From positions 3,844,001-3,908,000 of the forward strand of contig NZ_CP119145.1 in NCBI RefSeq assembly GCF_029167625.1: a DNA stretch of 64,000 nt, written 5' to 3'. The position numbers were made by a program, and so were the translations under genes. Positions within the stretch are counted from its first letter, which is position 1; each line of letters opens with the position of its first letter. Shown in pieces: positions 1 through 10,201 of the stretch. The notes under the pieces were generated by a model. It searched no databases, was not told the origin of the DNA, and was given only the letters and a program-made list of their open reading frames with translations. Source of the DNA: Streptomyces sp. AM 4-1-1. Lineage in GTDB: Bacteria > Actinomycetota > Actinomycetes > Streptomycetales > Streptomycetaceae.

Positions 1-717
1 GATCCCGGCTTCGCGCAGTAGATCGTTGATCTTCGCGCGATAGAGGATTCGGGCCGGTCCGTTGTGGAACTCCGAGTGGTGCCAACCGCAACCGCTATAG
101 GAGTGGAAGCTCCGGCGTCGGGGACGGCTGACGAGGTCGTGGAAGACCTCGATCAGACCGTAGAAGGTGTCCTCGTCCCAGGTGGCCGGAGCCAGGGGCC
201 ACAGGTCTGGAATGCCCAGGCGCCGTTCGATCAGCGCGGAGGCGTCGGGTAGGTCGTCCGACCCGTCGACGCACTCCTCGCCGAACTGCTCGACCAGGTA
301 GCCGTTGTCCGCGAAGTCGGCGACGATCCGTGCGAAGTCACGGCGTGCATCTCGATCGGTGCTCCCGTCGGCAATCAAGCCGCGTCCCTGTCGCTGAGGC
401 CAGTAAGGCCGGGGCGCGAGCGCGGGCCGTATCTCCGAAGCGCGACTGATGAGCTCCGAGAACCAGTTCTCGCGCGTTCTCGTCAGGGTCCGGCTTTCCC
501 GCGTGGTGGCCCAGGGATCACGGAAAGCATCGACCTCTCGGAAGTCCGTCACCGCAGTTGACCCGACCATCGCCTCGGTCAGGAGCCACTCCGCACGGTC
601 CTCCCACTGAGAGGTCGGCGTCCTCAGGATGCGTTCCCCTTCCGATACGAACAGCGATGTCGGCCACACCAGCTCGTAGTTGCTCACATCCACGATCACG
701 GCGCCATCATCACCCAT
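1..717 (-). CDS. hypothetical protein, 3' end outside the window
   Basis: An open frame of 239 codons with no stop runs off the left edge. It starts at ATG 717, giving MGDDGAVIVDVSNYELVW. I do not recognise the family. The protein is acidic and soluble-looking, with no signal peptide or membrane segment. Near residue 210 there is a conserved-looking block rich in H, W and C (SGCGWHHSEF), followed by a basic stretch, which suggests a folded domain continuing past the edge. Third positions are G/C-rich but the base composition looks less extreme than in the core genes to the right. It lies downstream of the 3' side of tRNA-Gly, a common integration site, so it may belong to an integrated island (inference). 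Confidence 0.6.
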   Translation of the reverse strand, partial: MGDDGAVIVDVSNYELVWPTSLFVSEGERILRTPTSQWEDRAEWLLTEAMVGSTAVTDFREVDAFRDPWATTRESRTLTRTRENWFSELISRASEIRPALAPRPYWPQRQGRGLIADGSTDRDARRDFARIVADFADNGYLVEQFGEECVDGSDDLPDASALIERRLGIPDLWPLAPATWDEDTFYGLIEVFHDLVSRPRRRSFHSYSGCGWHHSEFHNGPARILYRAKINDLLREAGI

Positions 718-954
718 TCGTGCGCAGAGCGGAGCGGGCTCCAAGGGTATGCGTCGGGTCTGCCAGCCTCTGTCGGGACCATGTCGAATTTCCGGCGTGC
801 AGGCGCAATCCTTCGGTTCGTGAGCGAGCTAGATCAATCTCACTCAGGTTCACGATTCGCGATCAGGGTCTGGATCGGCCTCCATCGTGACGTCGCCCGA
901 GGTCCCATATGGCACGCGAATGGCACGTGGCCACCTGGAGGTCTAGACAACAAC

Positions 955-983
955 GAAGCCCCAGGTCTCCGACCTGGGGCTTC
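955..983 (-). terminator. hairpin terminator after tRNA-Gly
   Basis: A perfect 13-bp inverted repeat (955-967 with 971-983) has a 3-nt loop. It lies 8 nt past the 3' end of the minus-strand tRNA-Gly and is the expected factor-independent terminator of that transcript. It is followed by only weak T content, as is usual in Streptomyces. Confidence 0.7.
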
Positions 984-990
984 ACGAAAG

Positions 991-1061
991 AGCGGGTGAC
1001 GAGAATCGAACTCGCGCTCTGAGCTTGGGAAGCTCATGTTCTACCATTAAACTACACCCGC
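991..1061 (-). tRNA. tRNA-Gly (anticodon CCC)
   Basis: The minus strand folds as a 71-nt tRNA. The acceptor stem is GCGGGTG/CACCCGC (1055-1061 with 992-998). The anticodon stem TGAGC/GCTCA encloses the loop TTCCCAA, so the anticodon is CCC. The T-arm contains GTTCGATTC. No CCA is encoded. tRNA-Gly genes often serve as attachment sites for actinomycete integrative elements. Confidence 0.93.
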
Positions 1062-1323
1062 CTGACACACCGCATGACCTGTTGTGCATCCTCGCTCACT
1101 CTACCCCATGCCAGACCCCCGGCGTATGCGCCGTGGGGTCTTCGTCCTGTGGGCCGGGTGAGTCGAGGTGGGCGGAGGGCGGGCGTGTCCGGGCGGGTGG
1201 TGGGGGTGCTCGGGGCGGGAGTTGGGGGCGTAACGTGCGGGGTCGGAGTGCCGCCTGGAGTGGCGTCCCGTTCATCCCCTAATGTGGCGCTCTCGTCCAC
1301 GGCTTGGTTGGGGAAGGGACTTG

Positions 1324-1497
1324 ATGGATTCGATGGAGCGCACCGTCGTCCGCTGTGCCGAAGGGCACGTTTTCGCTACCGCTTCGTTCCCGATGCAGCA
1401 GCTCGGGGCCGGGCGGATCGGGCCGGGTCGGCTCATTCGCTGTCCGCGTTGTGCCCGGTTGCGGCACGCGGTGCCCGTGGCGTTCGAGGACCGTTAG
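1324..1497 (+). CDS. small CxxC protein of unknown function
   Basis: This is a 57-residue protein starting at ATG 1324, preceded at about 5 nt by a GGAAGGG ribosome-binding site. It contains RCAEGHVF near the N-terminus and RCPRCARLRH near the C-terminus. A single Cys-x-x-Cys plus an upstream Cys and His could form a small zinc ribbon. The last codons (FEDR-stop) lie inside the first copy of a 22-bp tandem repeat that continues downstream. Function is unknown; the short length and isolated position fit a small DNA- or RNA-binding accessory protein, but that is a guess. Confidence 0.6.
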   Translation: MDSMERTVVRCAEGHVFATASFPMQQLGAGRIGPGRLIRCPRCARLRHAVPVAFEDR

Positions 1498-1548
1498 GCG
1501 GAGCTTCGAGGACCGTTAGGCGGAGCTTCGAGGACCGTTAGGCGGAGC
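1483..1548 (+). repeat. three tandem copies of a 22-bp unit
   Basis: The unit TTCGAGGACCGTTAGGCGGA plus GC occurs three times head to tail without mismatch (1483-1504, 1505-1526, 1527-1548). Copy 1 includes the last four codons and the TAG stop of the preceding small gene, so the gene tail has been duplicated twice. Each copy keeps the stop codon in the same relative position. Confidence 0.9.
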
Positions 1549-1644
1549 GGGGCGTACGCGGACGCGAGGTGTACGGCGGGTTCGGTGGAACGCGCGGGGT
1601 GGTCCGGTTGGGGCCGGTCCGCGCGTTCTGCGTATCCTCGGGAC

Positions 1645-2220
1645 GTGCTTCTCTCTGACAAGGACATCCGGGCCGAGATCGACGCCGGGCGGGTTCGCAT
1701 TGATCCGTACGACGCGTCGATGGTGCAGCCCTCGAGCATCGATGTGCGGCTCGACCGCTACTTCCGGGTGTTCGAGAACCACCGCTACCCCCATATCGAT
1801 CCAGCGGTCGAGCAGGTGGACCTGACCCGTACGGTCGAACCGGACGGGGACGAGCCGTTCATCCTCCACCCCGGTGAGTTCGTGCTGGCTTCGACGTACG
1901 AGGTCGTCTCGCTGCCCGACGATCTCGCCTCGCGGCTGGAAGGCAAGAGTTCGCTGGGGCGGCTCGGGCTGGTGACGCACTCGACGGCCGGGTTCATCGA
2001 TCCCGGGTTCTCGGGGCACGTGACCCTTGAGCTGTCCAACCTCGCGACCCTGCCCATAAAGCTGTGGCCCGGCATGAAGATCGGGCAGCTCTGTCTGTTC
2101 CGGATGACTTCGCCGTCCGAGTTCCCGTACGGCTCCGAGCGCTACGGGTCGCGTTACCAGGGGCAGCGCGGGCCCACCGCCTCGCGCTCCTTCATGAATT
2201 TCCACCGGACACAGGTGTGA
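1645..2220 (+). CDS. dcd: dCTP deaminase
   Basis: This 191-residue protein converts dCTP to dUTP (or on to dUMP in bifunctional forms) for thymidylate synthesis in the cytosol. Family features are the N-terminal [21 protein letters not shown], the [10 protein letters not shown] segment carrying the family's catalytic region, [11 protein letters not shown] with the substrate-binding core of the dUTPase fold, and the C-terminal [12 protein letters not shown] tail. The GTG at 1645 is chosen because it gives the typical N-terminus and length; an upstream in-frame start would add a non-conserved extension. The next gene starts 9 nt after its stop, so the two are probably co-transcribed. Confidence 0.95.
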   Translation: MLLSDKDIRAEIDAGRVRIDPYDASMVQPSSIDVRLDRYFRVFENHRYPHIDPAVEQVDLTRTVEPDGDEPFILHPGEFVLASTYEVVSLPDDLASRLEGKSSLGRLGLVTHSTAGFIDPGFSGHVTLELSNLATLPIKLWPGMKIGQLCLFRMTSPSEFPYGSERYGSRYQGQRGPTASRSFMNFHRTQV

Positions 2221-2229
2221 GGCCGGGCC

Positions 2230-2745
2230 ATGGGTGACACGGACGCGGGCACGGACGTGCGGGAGAACCTCACCTACGACGGGTTCGGTCACGCGGTGCG
2301 TGAGCTGGCGCAGACCGTCGCCGACGACGGGTACGAGCCGGACGTGATCCTCAGCATCGCGCGCGGCGGGGTGTTCGTCGCGGGCGGACTCGCGTACGCC
2401 CTGGACTGCAAGAACATCCACCTCGTGAACGTCGAGTTCTACACCGGGGTCGGGACCACCCTTGAGATGCCGGTCATGCTGGCGCCCGTGCCCGACGTCG
2501 TCGACTTCTCGGACAAGAAGGTCCTCATCGCCGACGACGTCGCCGACACCGGGAGGACGCTGAAGCTGGTACGCGACTTCTGCATCGACCATGTCGCCGA
2601 GGTGCGCAGCGCGGTCGTCTACGAGAAGCCGCAGTCGCTCGTGCGGTGCGAGTACGTGTGGAAGCGGACCGATCGCTGGATCAACTTCCCGTGGAGCGTG
2701 GAGAAGCCCGTCGTACGGCGTGGTGGGCAGGTGCTCGACGCCTGA
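2230..2745 (+). CDS. phosphoribosyltransferase (purine-type PRTase)
   Basis: This 171-residue type I phosphoribosyltransferase shows SIARGGVFVAGGLA, a loop that binds pyrophosphate in PRTases, and the PRPP-binding signature KVLIADDVADTGRT near residue 100. The C-terminal EYVWKRTDRWINFPW resembles the xanthine/hypoxanthine PRTase group, so purine salvage is likely, but the base specificity cannot be read from the sequence. It follows dcd by 9 nt, forming a nucleotide-metabolism pair. Confidence 0.85.
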   Translation: MGDTDAGTDVRENLTYDGFGHAVRELAQTVADDGYEPDVILSIARGGVFVAGGLAYALDCKNIHLVNVEFYTGVGTTLEMPVMLAPVPDVVDFSDKKVLIADDVADTGRTLKLVRDFCIDHVAEVRSAVVYEKPQSLVRCEYVWKRTDRWINFPWSVEKPVVRRGGQVLDA

Positions 2746-2756
2746 GGCGGAGCGGG

Positions 2757-2818
2757 AGCAGCCGCAGCCGCAGATGGCAGCCGCAGCCGCAGCCGCAGTC
2801 AGGTGCCGGTGCCGGTGA
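2757..2818 (+). repeat. hexanucleotide low-complexity tract (GCAGCC)n
   Basis: Imperfect runs of GCAGCC followed by GGTGCC lie directly after the phosphoribosyltransferase stop codon and before the terminator. No gene is visible in the tract. Confidence 0.7.
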
Positions 2819-2872
2819 CGCGACTCGGAGGGGTCGTGCCCAGGGGCGGTGTCCGGAGTCGGTGTTGTACGG

Positions 2873-2908
2873 GAACCCCCGGACGTCGTTGTCGTCGTCC
2901 GGGGGTTC
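2873..2908. terminator. bidirectional hairpin terminator
   Basis: A 13-bp perfect stem (2873-2885 with 2896-2908) and a 10-nt loop lie between the convergent phosphoribosyltransferase and Yip1-like genes, so it probably terminates both. Confidence 0.8.
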
Positions 2909-2949
2909 TCTCCTGTGCGGCGCGTGCCGGGCACCGCGTCGGGCGGTGC

Positions 2950-3867
2950 TCAGATGGTGCCCAGTTTGATGATCGACAGCAGGGCGATCAGCTGGATCGC
3001 GGACGCGCCCAGTGCCTTCGGCCACGGCAGGTCGTGCGACTTGCTCACCATCGAGGTGAAGAGTGCGCCCGCGGCCAGCCAGGTGACCCAGCCGACCACC
3101 TGGACCAGCCCGTTCTCACCGCCCAGGAAGACGGCGAAGATCAGACGGGGCGCGTCCGTGAGGGACATGATCAGCATGGACAGGCCCACGGTCGGCTGCC
3201 AGGCGCCGTCGCCGCCGAGCTGGCGGGCGAGGGTGTGGGTCACCGCGCCGAGCACCAGCCCGCCGATGACGAAGCCCACGGCCGTGAAGAGCACGTACGG
3301 GATGGCCGTCGAGATCGTCGCGTGGATCGCCTCGTCACGGGCCTGGTCGAAGCCGAAGAGGGCCAGCAGGCCGTAGAGGAACGTGACGATGAGCGCCGGA
3401 CCCCACACCGAGTGGTCGCGCATCTGCCAGAACGTCGGCCCGGGGCGCAGCACGATTCCGCTCAGCAGCTGCTTCCAGTGCAGTCGGGGGCCCACGGGCG
3501 GAGGGGGCGACTGGCCGGCGCGGTAGGTGTTGCCGTCGCCGTACGGGTCGTCACCGACGCTGAACGCCTGCGTGTGACCGGGGTTGTTGGCGTACGGGTC
3601 GCTCTGCGGGGAGTGGGGCTGGTGGTACGGGTCGCCGAAGTACTCGGGTTCGCCGTGCGCGTTGCCGCCCGGTTGCTGCGCCTGCCCGGCGTACGGGGCG
3701 TTGGGGTACGGGGCTCCGTTGCCTCCCGGCGGCGGCCACGGCTGACCACCGTACGGCGGCGGCGGTGGTGCCGGCGTGCCGTACGGCGGCTGTTGCCGCT
3801 GCCGCTGTTGCGGTTGTTGTTGCGGGGTGCGGTTGTCCCGGCCGCGTCCGATCCTGAATCCAGCCAC
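2950..3867 (-). CDS. Yip1-like multi-pass membrane protein with Pro/Gln/Tyr-rich N-terminus
   Basis: This is a 305-residue protein read from GTG 3867 (VAGFRIGRGRDN). An upstream in-frame ATG at 3948 exists but adds only low-complexity residues. Residues 1-125 are disordered, rich in P, Q, Y and G (repeated PYG and PYA). After about residue 140 come roughly five hydrophobic segments: GPALIVTFLYGLLALF, IPYVLFTAVGFVIGGLVLGAV, GLSMLIMSLTDAPRLIFAV, VQVVGWVTWLAAGALF and ASAIQLIALLSII. The order and spacing fit the Yip1/YIPF domain. The role in bacteria is unknown; it may be a membrane scaffold. It is conserved near dcd in streptomycetes as far as I recall. Confidence 0.75.
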   Translation of the reverse strand: MAGFRIGRGRDNRTPQQQPQQRQRQQPPYGTPAPPPPPYGGQPWPPPGGNGAPYPNAPYAGQAQQPGGNAHGEPEYFGDPYHQPHSPQSDPYANNPGHTQAFSVGDDPYGDGNTYRAGQSPPPPVGPRLHWKQLLSGIVLRPGPTFWQMRDHSVWGPALIVTFLYGLLALFGFDQARDEAIHATISTAIPYVLFTAVGFVIGGLVLGAVTHTLARQLGGDGAWQPTVGLSMLIMSLTDAPRLIFAVFLGGENGLVQVVGWVTWLAAGALFTSMVSKSHDLPWPKALGASAIQLIALLSIIKLGTI

Positions 3868-4055
3868 GGCATCGAACGTACCTGGTCCGCGTGTGGGCGG
3901 TGGAAGCGCCGACGGCACCCGCCTGCCATTGCGGCCTAGCTGTGACATCCCTTAGGGGGAAATCCGGGGAAATCCGGGGAAAGCCGGGGGGATTCGGGGG
4001 GCCCGGGGGGTGTGGGGGTTCCGGGGATTCCCTGGGCGGAGGGGGGAAGACAGAA

Positions 4056-4090
4056 GCGGCCGGTCCCGCCCCCGAGGCGGGTCCGGCCGC
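4056..4090 (-). terminator. hairpin terminator of the Fe-S reductase gene
   Basis: A long stem (GCGGCCGG-T-CCCGCC paired with GGCGGG-T-CCGGCCGC, one T/T mismatch) has a 5-nt loop. It lies about 110 nt past the stop of the minus-strand Fe-S gene. The interval from 4100 to 4200 is a degenerate GCGGAC/GAACAT hexamer tract with no gene. Confidence 0.7.
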
Positions 4091-4200
4091 TCATGTCCGC
4101 GCGGACACGGCCCCGGACAGGGACGTGAACGCGGACGCGGACGCGAACATGAACGCGGGCGCGGGCACGAACATGAACGCGAACATGAGCGCGGACGCGG

Positions 4201-6486
4201 TTACTTCACCGGCTCCGGTTCCGGCGCGTCCGTCGTTCCCTGGGGACCCGGCGGACCCGGTTCGTCCGGCTCGTCCGCCGGGGTCTTCACGGACTCCAGC
4301 AGCAGCTGCGAGACGTCGACGACCTTCAGCGACTCCTTGGCCTCACCGTCGTTCTTCTTGCCGTTGACCGAGTCGGTCAGCATGACGAGGCAGAACGGGC
4401 AGGCGGTCGAGACGATGTCCGGGTTGAGGGACAGCGCCTCGTCGACGCGCTCGTTGTTGACGCGCTTGCCGATCCGCTCCTCCATCCACATCCGGGCACC
4501 ACCGGCACCGCAGCAGAAGCCGCGTTCCTTGTGGCGGTGCATCTCCTCGTTCCGCAGCCCCGGCACGCTCGCGATGATCTCGCGCGGTGGTGTGTAGACC
4601 TTGTTGTGCCGGCCCAGGTAGCAGGGGTCGTGGTACGTGATCAGGCCCTCGACCGGCGTCACCGGGACCAGCCTGCCCTCGTCGACGAGGTGCTGGAGCA
4701 GCTGGGTGTGGTGGATGACCTCGTACTCGCCGCCGAGCTGCGGGTACTCGTTCGCGATGGTGTTGAAGCAGTGCGGGCAGGTCGCGACGATCTTCTTCGA
4801 CGACGTGGGCTTCCTCGTGGAGGGGTCCTCGTCGTCCTCGCCGTACGCCATGTTCAGCATCGCGACGTTCTCCTGGCCGAGCTGCTGGAACAGCGGCTCG
4901 TTGCCGAGGCGGCGGGCCGAGTCGCCCGTGCACTTCTCGTCGCCGCCCATGATCGCGAACTTCACGCCCGCGATGTGCAGCAGCTCCGCGAACGCCTTCG
5001 TCGTCTTCTTGGCCCGGTCCTCCAGGGCCCCCGCGCAGCCGACCCAGTAGAGGTAGTCGACCTCCGACAGGTCCTCGACGGTCTTGCCGACGATCGGGAC
5101 CTCGAAGTCGACCTCCTTCGTCCACTCGACGCGCTGCTTCTTGGCCAGCCCCCAGGGGTTGCCCTTCTTCTCCAGGTTCTTGAGCATCGTGCCCGCCTCG
5201 GACGGGAACGACGACTCGATCATCACCTGGTAGCGGCGCATGTCGACGATGTGGTCGATGTGCTCGATGTCGACCGGGCACTGTTCGACACAGGCACCGC
5301 AGGTGGTGCAGGACCAGAGGACGTCGGGGTCGATGACGCCGTTCTCCTCGGCCGTGCCGATGAGGGGGCGCTCCGCCTCGGCGAGCGCGGCGGCCGGTAC
5401 GTCCTTCAGCTGCTCGGGCGTCGCCTTCTCGTCGCCCTCCATGTCCTTGCCGCCGCCCGCGAGGAGGTACGGGGCCTTGGCGTGCGCGTGGTCGCGCAGC
5501 GACATGATCAGGAGCTTGGGGGAGAGCGGCTTGCCCGTGTTCCAGGCCGGGCACTGCGACTGGCAGCGACCGCACTCGGTGCAGGTGGAGAAGTCGAGGA
5601 TGCCCTTCCAGGAGAACTGCTCGACCTGGGAGACACCGAAGACGTCGTCCTCGCCCGGGTCCTCGAAGTCGATCTCCTTGCCGCCCGAGGTCATCGGCAG
5701 CAGGGCGCCCATCGCGGTGGAACCGTCGGCCTTCCGCTTGAACCAGATGTTCGGGAACGCGAGGAAGCGGTGCCAGGCGACACCCATGTTGGTGTTCAGC
5801 GAGACGGTGATCATCCAGATCAGCGAGGTGCCGATCTTGATCATCGCGGTGAGGTAGATGAGGTTCTGGAGCGTGCCGAGGGAGAGCCCCTTGAACGCCA
5901 GGACCAAGGGGTACGAGACGAAGTACGCGGCCTCGTAGCCGCCGACGTGGTGGATCGCGCCCTCAAGGCCGCGCAGCGTCAGGATGGCGAGGCCGATGAC
6001 GAGGATGACGTACTCGACGAAGTACGCCTGCCACGCCTTGGAGCCCGTGAAGCGGGACTTGCGGCCGGCCCGGGAGGGGAGGTCCAGCAGCCGGATGGCC
6101 ATCAGCACGAGGATGCCGGCGGTCGTCATCAGACCGATGAACTCGATGTACAGCTCGAACGGCAGCCAGTCGCCGATGACCGGCAGGACCCAGTCGGCCT
6201 TGAAGAGCTGCCCGTACGCCTGGAGCAGGGTCGGCGGCAGCGTCAGGAAGCCGATGGCGACGAACCAGTGCGCGACGCCGACGATCCCCCAGCGGTTCAT
6301 CCGGGTGTGCCCCAGGAATTCCTTGGCCAGGGTGAGGGTGCGCTGCTTGGGATGGTCGGTGCGGCTGCCTGCCGGGACCGGCTGTCCGAGTGTGACGAAC
6401 CGGTAGATCTGCGCGACGGCTCGGGCGATGAGCGCGACGCCGACAACGGTCAGCACCAGCGACACGATGATCGCGGCGAGTTGCAT
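4201..6486 (-). CDS. membrane-anchored (4Fe-4S) heterodisulfide-reductase-like oxidoreductase
   Basis: This 761-residue protein resembles mycobacterial Fe-S reductases of the HdrD/GlpC type. The N-terminal 250 residues hold about six membrane helices of NarI-like character. Two ferredoxin motifs follow, CTECGRCQSQCP near residue 303 and CTTCGACVEQCP near 394. Two CCG domains follow, visible as CPHCFNT and as HDPCYLGRHN with GFCCGAGGARMW. The predicted role is electron transfer between a quinone pool and a cytosolic thiol, disulfide or acyl-CoA oxidation partner; the true substrate is unknown. ATG 6486 has a GAGGAG site at a suitable distance. The last 25 residues are Pro/Glu-rich. A palindromic operator candidate lies 39 nt upstream. 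Confidence 0.88.
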   Translation of the reverse strand: MQLAAIIVSLVLTVVGVALIARAVAQIYRFVTLGQPVPAGSRTDHPKQRTLTLAKEFLGHTRMNRWGIVGVAHWFVAIGFLTLPPTLLQAYGQLFKADWVLPVIGDWLPFELYIEFIGLMTTAGILVLMAIRLLDLPSRAGRKSRFTGSKAWQAYFVEYVILVIGLAILTLRGLEGAIHHVGGYEAAYFVSYPLVLAFKGLSLGTLQNLIYLTAMIKIGTSLIWMITVSLNTNMGVAWHRFLAFPNIWFKRKADGSTAMGALLPMTSGGKEIDFEDPGEDDVFGVSQVEQFSWKGILDFSTCTECGRCQSQCPAWNTGKPLSPKLLIMSLRDHAHAKAPYLLAGGGKDMEGDEKATPEQLKDVPAAALAEAERPLIGTAEENGVIDPDVLWSCTTCGACVEQCPVDIEHIDHIVDMRRYQVMIESSFPSEAGTMLKNLEKKGNPWGLAKKQRVEWTKEVDFEVPIVGKTVEDLSEVDYLYWVGCAGALEDRAKKTTKAFAELLHIAGVKFAIMGGDEKCTGDSARRLGNEPLFQQLGQENVAMLNMAYGEDDEDPSTRKPTSSKKIVATCPHCFNTIANEYPQLGGEYEVIHHTQLLQHLVDEGRLVPVTPVEGLITYHDPCYLGRHNKVYTPPREIIASVPGLRNEEMHRHKERGFCCGAGGARMWMEERIGKRVNNERVDEALSLNPDIVSTACPFCLVMLTDSVNGKKNDGEAKESLKVVDVSQLLLESVKTPADEPDEPGPPGPQGTTDAPEPEPVK

Positions 6487-6524
6487 GAAGGGCTCCTCGG
6501 GCCTGCGAGGGTGGGATACCGCAC

Positions 6525-6538
6525 TTACTAAGCAGTAA
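6525..6538. promoter_or_regulatory. palindrome TTACT-N4-AGTAA, candidate TetR-family operator
   Basis: TTACTAAGCAGTAA is a perfect 5-bp inverted repeat in an unusually AT-rich island, 39-52 nt upstream of the start of the Fe-S reductase. Its size and symmetry fit operators of TetR-family regulators, which commonly control lipid and acyl-CoA oxidation genes in actinomycetes. Binding and the identity of the regulator are inference. Confidence 0.45.
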
Positions 6539-6567
6539 CTTAATCAGTCTGTGCTGACCCTATCCAC

Positions 6568-7329
6568 TTATCCCGGCGCGCTGTAGCCGAGTGGCCGGTG
6601 ATCTGTGTCGCTCAGACGTGCCAGGAGGTCGTCCGGGTGCGTCGTGCGTGTCGCGGTGCGCGGTGGCAGGCGTGCCGCCTTCGCCAGGATCGCCAGGTCG
6701 AGCCCTGTCCGGTGGTGGTCGGCGTAGTGCTGGTCGAGGAGTGCCGGTTCGTCCCACGGCAGTCCGGAGCGGGAGCGGACCTGGGCCAGGCCGGTGAGGC
6801 CCGGCCGCAGCTCGTGCCGCCAGGGTCCGCACTCGTCGGCCCGGGGGTCGCCGGGGGCGAGGGGTTCGGGGCCGACGAGCGAGAGATCCCCGCGTACGAC
6901 GTGGGGGAGCCGGGACAGCGCGTTCAGCCGGGGGCTGCGGGTGCGCAGGGAGCGCAGGACGAACGGGTGGCCGCCGAGCCCGGTGCGTACGGACCGTACG
7001 AGCACGCCGCCGGGCGGCCGTCGCGCCGCGAGCGCCAGGGTGGTGGCGGCCAGCAGCGGGGCGACCGCCATCAGGAGGGCGGTGGCCAGGAGGAGGTCCA
7101 GCACGCGTTTGGCCGCCGGGAGGGGCGGGGGAGGCGGGAGCGGGTAGGAGTGCGGATGCGGGTGTGGACGGTTGTACGGGTACGGGTGTGGGTGCGGGGA
7201 GGTCCGCCGGTTCGGCGCCCGGCCCGCCGCCTGGTTCTCTGTCGGCCGCATCGCGTCTGCCTGCCTGGGGATCGGGGGATGGGGAGCCGGGGTCCTCCAG
7301 TCGTGGGCTTCCCCGGCATTTTGTGACAT
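6568..7329 (-). CDS. short bacterial sugar transferase-like protein
   Basis: This 253-residue protein is read from ATG 7329 with an AGGGGC site. The first 80 residues are low complexity, including an alternating His-Pro/Tyr-Pro run and polyproline. Then AKRVLDLLLATALL and a hydrophobic stretch match the membrane anchor of the sugar-transferase family (undecaprenyl-phosphate glycosyl-1-phosphate transferases). RTGLGGHPFVLRSLRT, LPHVVRGDLSLVGPEPL, RPGLTGLAQVRSRSGLPW and LDQHYADH are recognisable counterparts of the conserved blocks. The canonical basic/acidic motif near the first block is altered (RSLRTRSP), and no second polymerase-like half is present. It probably initiates an exopolysaccharide or acts as a divergent paralogue; activity is uncertain. 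Confidence 0.75.
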   Translation of the reverse strand: MSQNAGEAHDWRTPAPHPPIPRQADAMRPTENQAAGRAPNRRTSPHPHPYPYNRPHPHPHSYPLPPPPPLPAAKRVLDLLLATALLMAVAPLLAATTLALAARRPPGGVLVRSVRTGLGGHPFVLRSLRTRSPRLNALSRLPHVVRGDLSLVGPEPLAPGDPRADECGPWRHELRPGLTGLAQVRSRSGLPWDEPALLDQHYADHHRTGLDLAILAKAARLPPRTATRTTHPDDLLARLSDTDHRPLGYSAPG

Positions 7330-7534
7330 AGCGCCCCTATGGTGGCAAGGTGGGGCGGGGGTGTGGTTCACGAAACGGCGCCCGTTCGGAGCGCGACGCG
7401 CCGCCCCGGCGGCGGGGTCGCGGGATTCCCGGCCCGTGGTCCCTGTCGAGTCGGCCGATCGAACGCCCGTCAACGGGATTCATCGCGGTTGTCCCGGGCA
7501 GGATGCGCGGGTGGCGTGCGGTGCGTGCACGATA

Positions 7535-7608
7535 GTTGAGCCACCCTGACTCATGTCTGTTGACTCCGGGACTGGTGTCATGCATCCTTGAGTCAGATCC
7601 ACTCAAGT
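7535..7608 (+). promoter_or_regulatory. dnaK operon control region with HAIR operators
   Basis: A perfect HAIR element, CTTGAGT-N7-ACTCAAG, lies at 7588-7608. An imperfect one, GTTGAGC-N7-ACTCATG, lies at 7535-7555. A TTGACT hexamer at 7561-7566 between them could be the -35 box. HspR, encoded at the end of the same operon, binds HAIR sites in Streptomyces, so autorepression relieved by heat shock is expected. Confidence 0.9.
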
Positions 7609-7610
7609 AG

Positions 7611-10132
<2,522 letters not shown>

Positions 10133-10201
10133 CGGCCGGTGCGACAACCGGCCTGACCACCTCGGTGCCCCCGCGCCAGTCGTCCGGAAGGAGGGACGTC
10201 G

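Noticed and set aside
1516..2934. Minus-strand frame of 472 codons opposite dcd and the phosphoribosyltransferase
   Set aside because: It is a shadow frame; the plus-strand genes have family signatures.
4531..6531. Plus-strand open frame of 666 codons antisense to the Fe-S reductase
   Set aside because: Its sequence is Val/Leu/Arg/Asp-rich shadow coding; the minus strand has clear Fe-S motifs.
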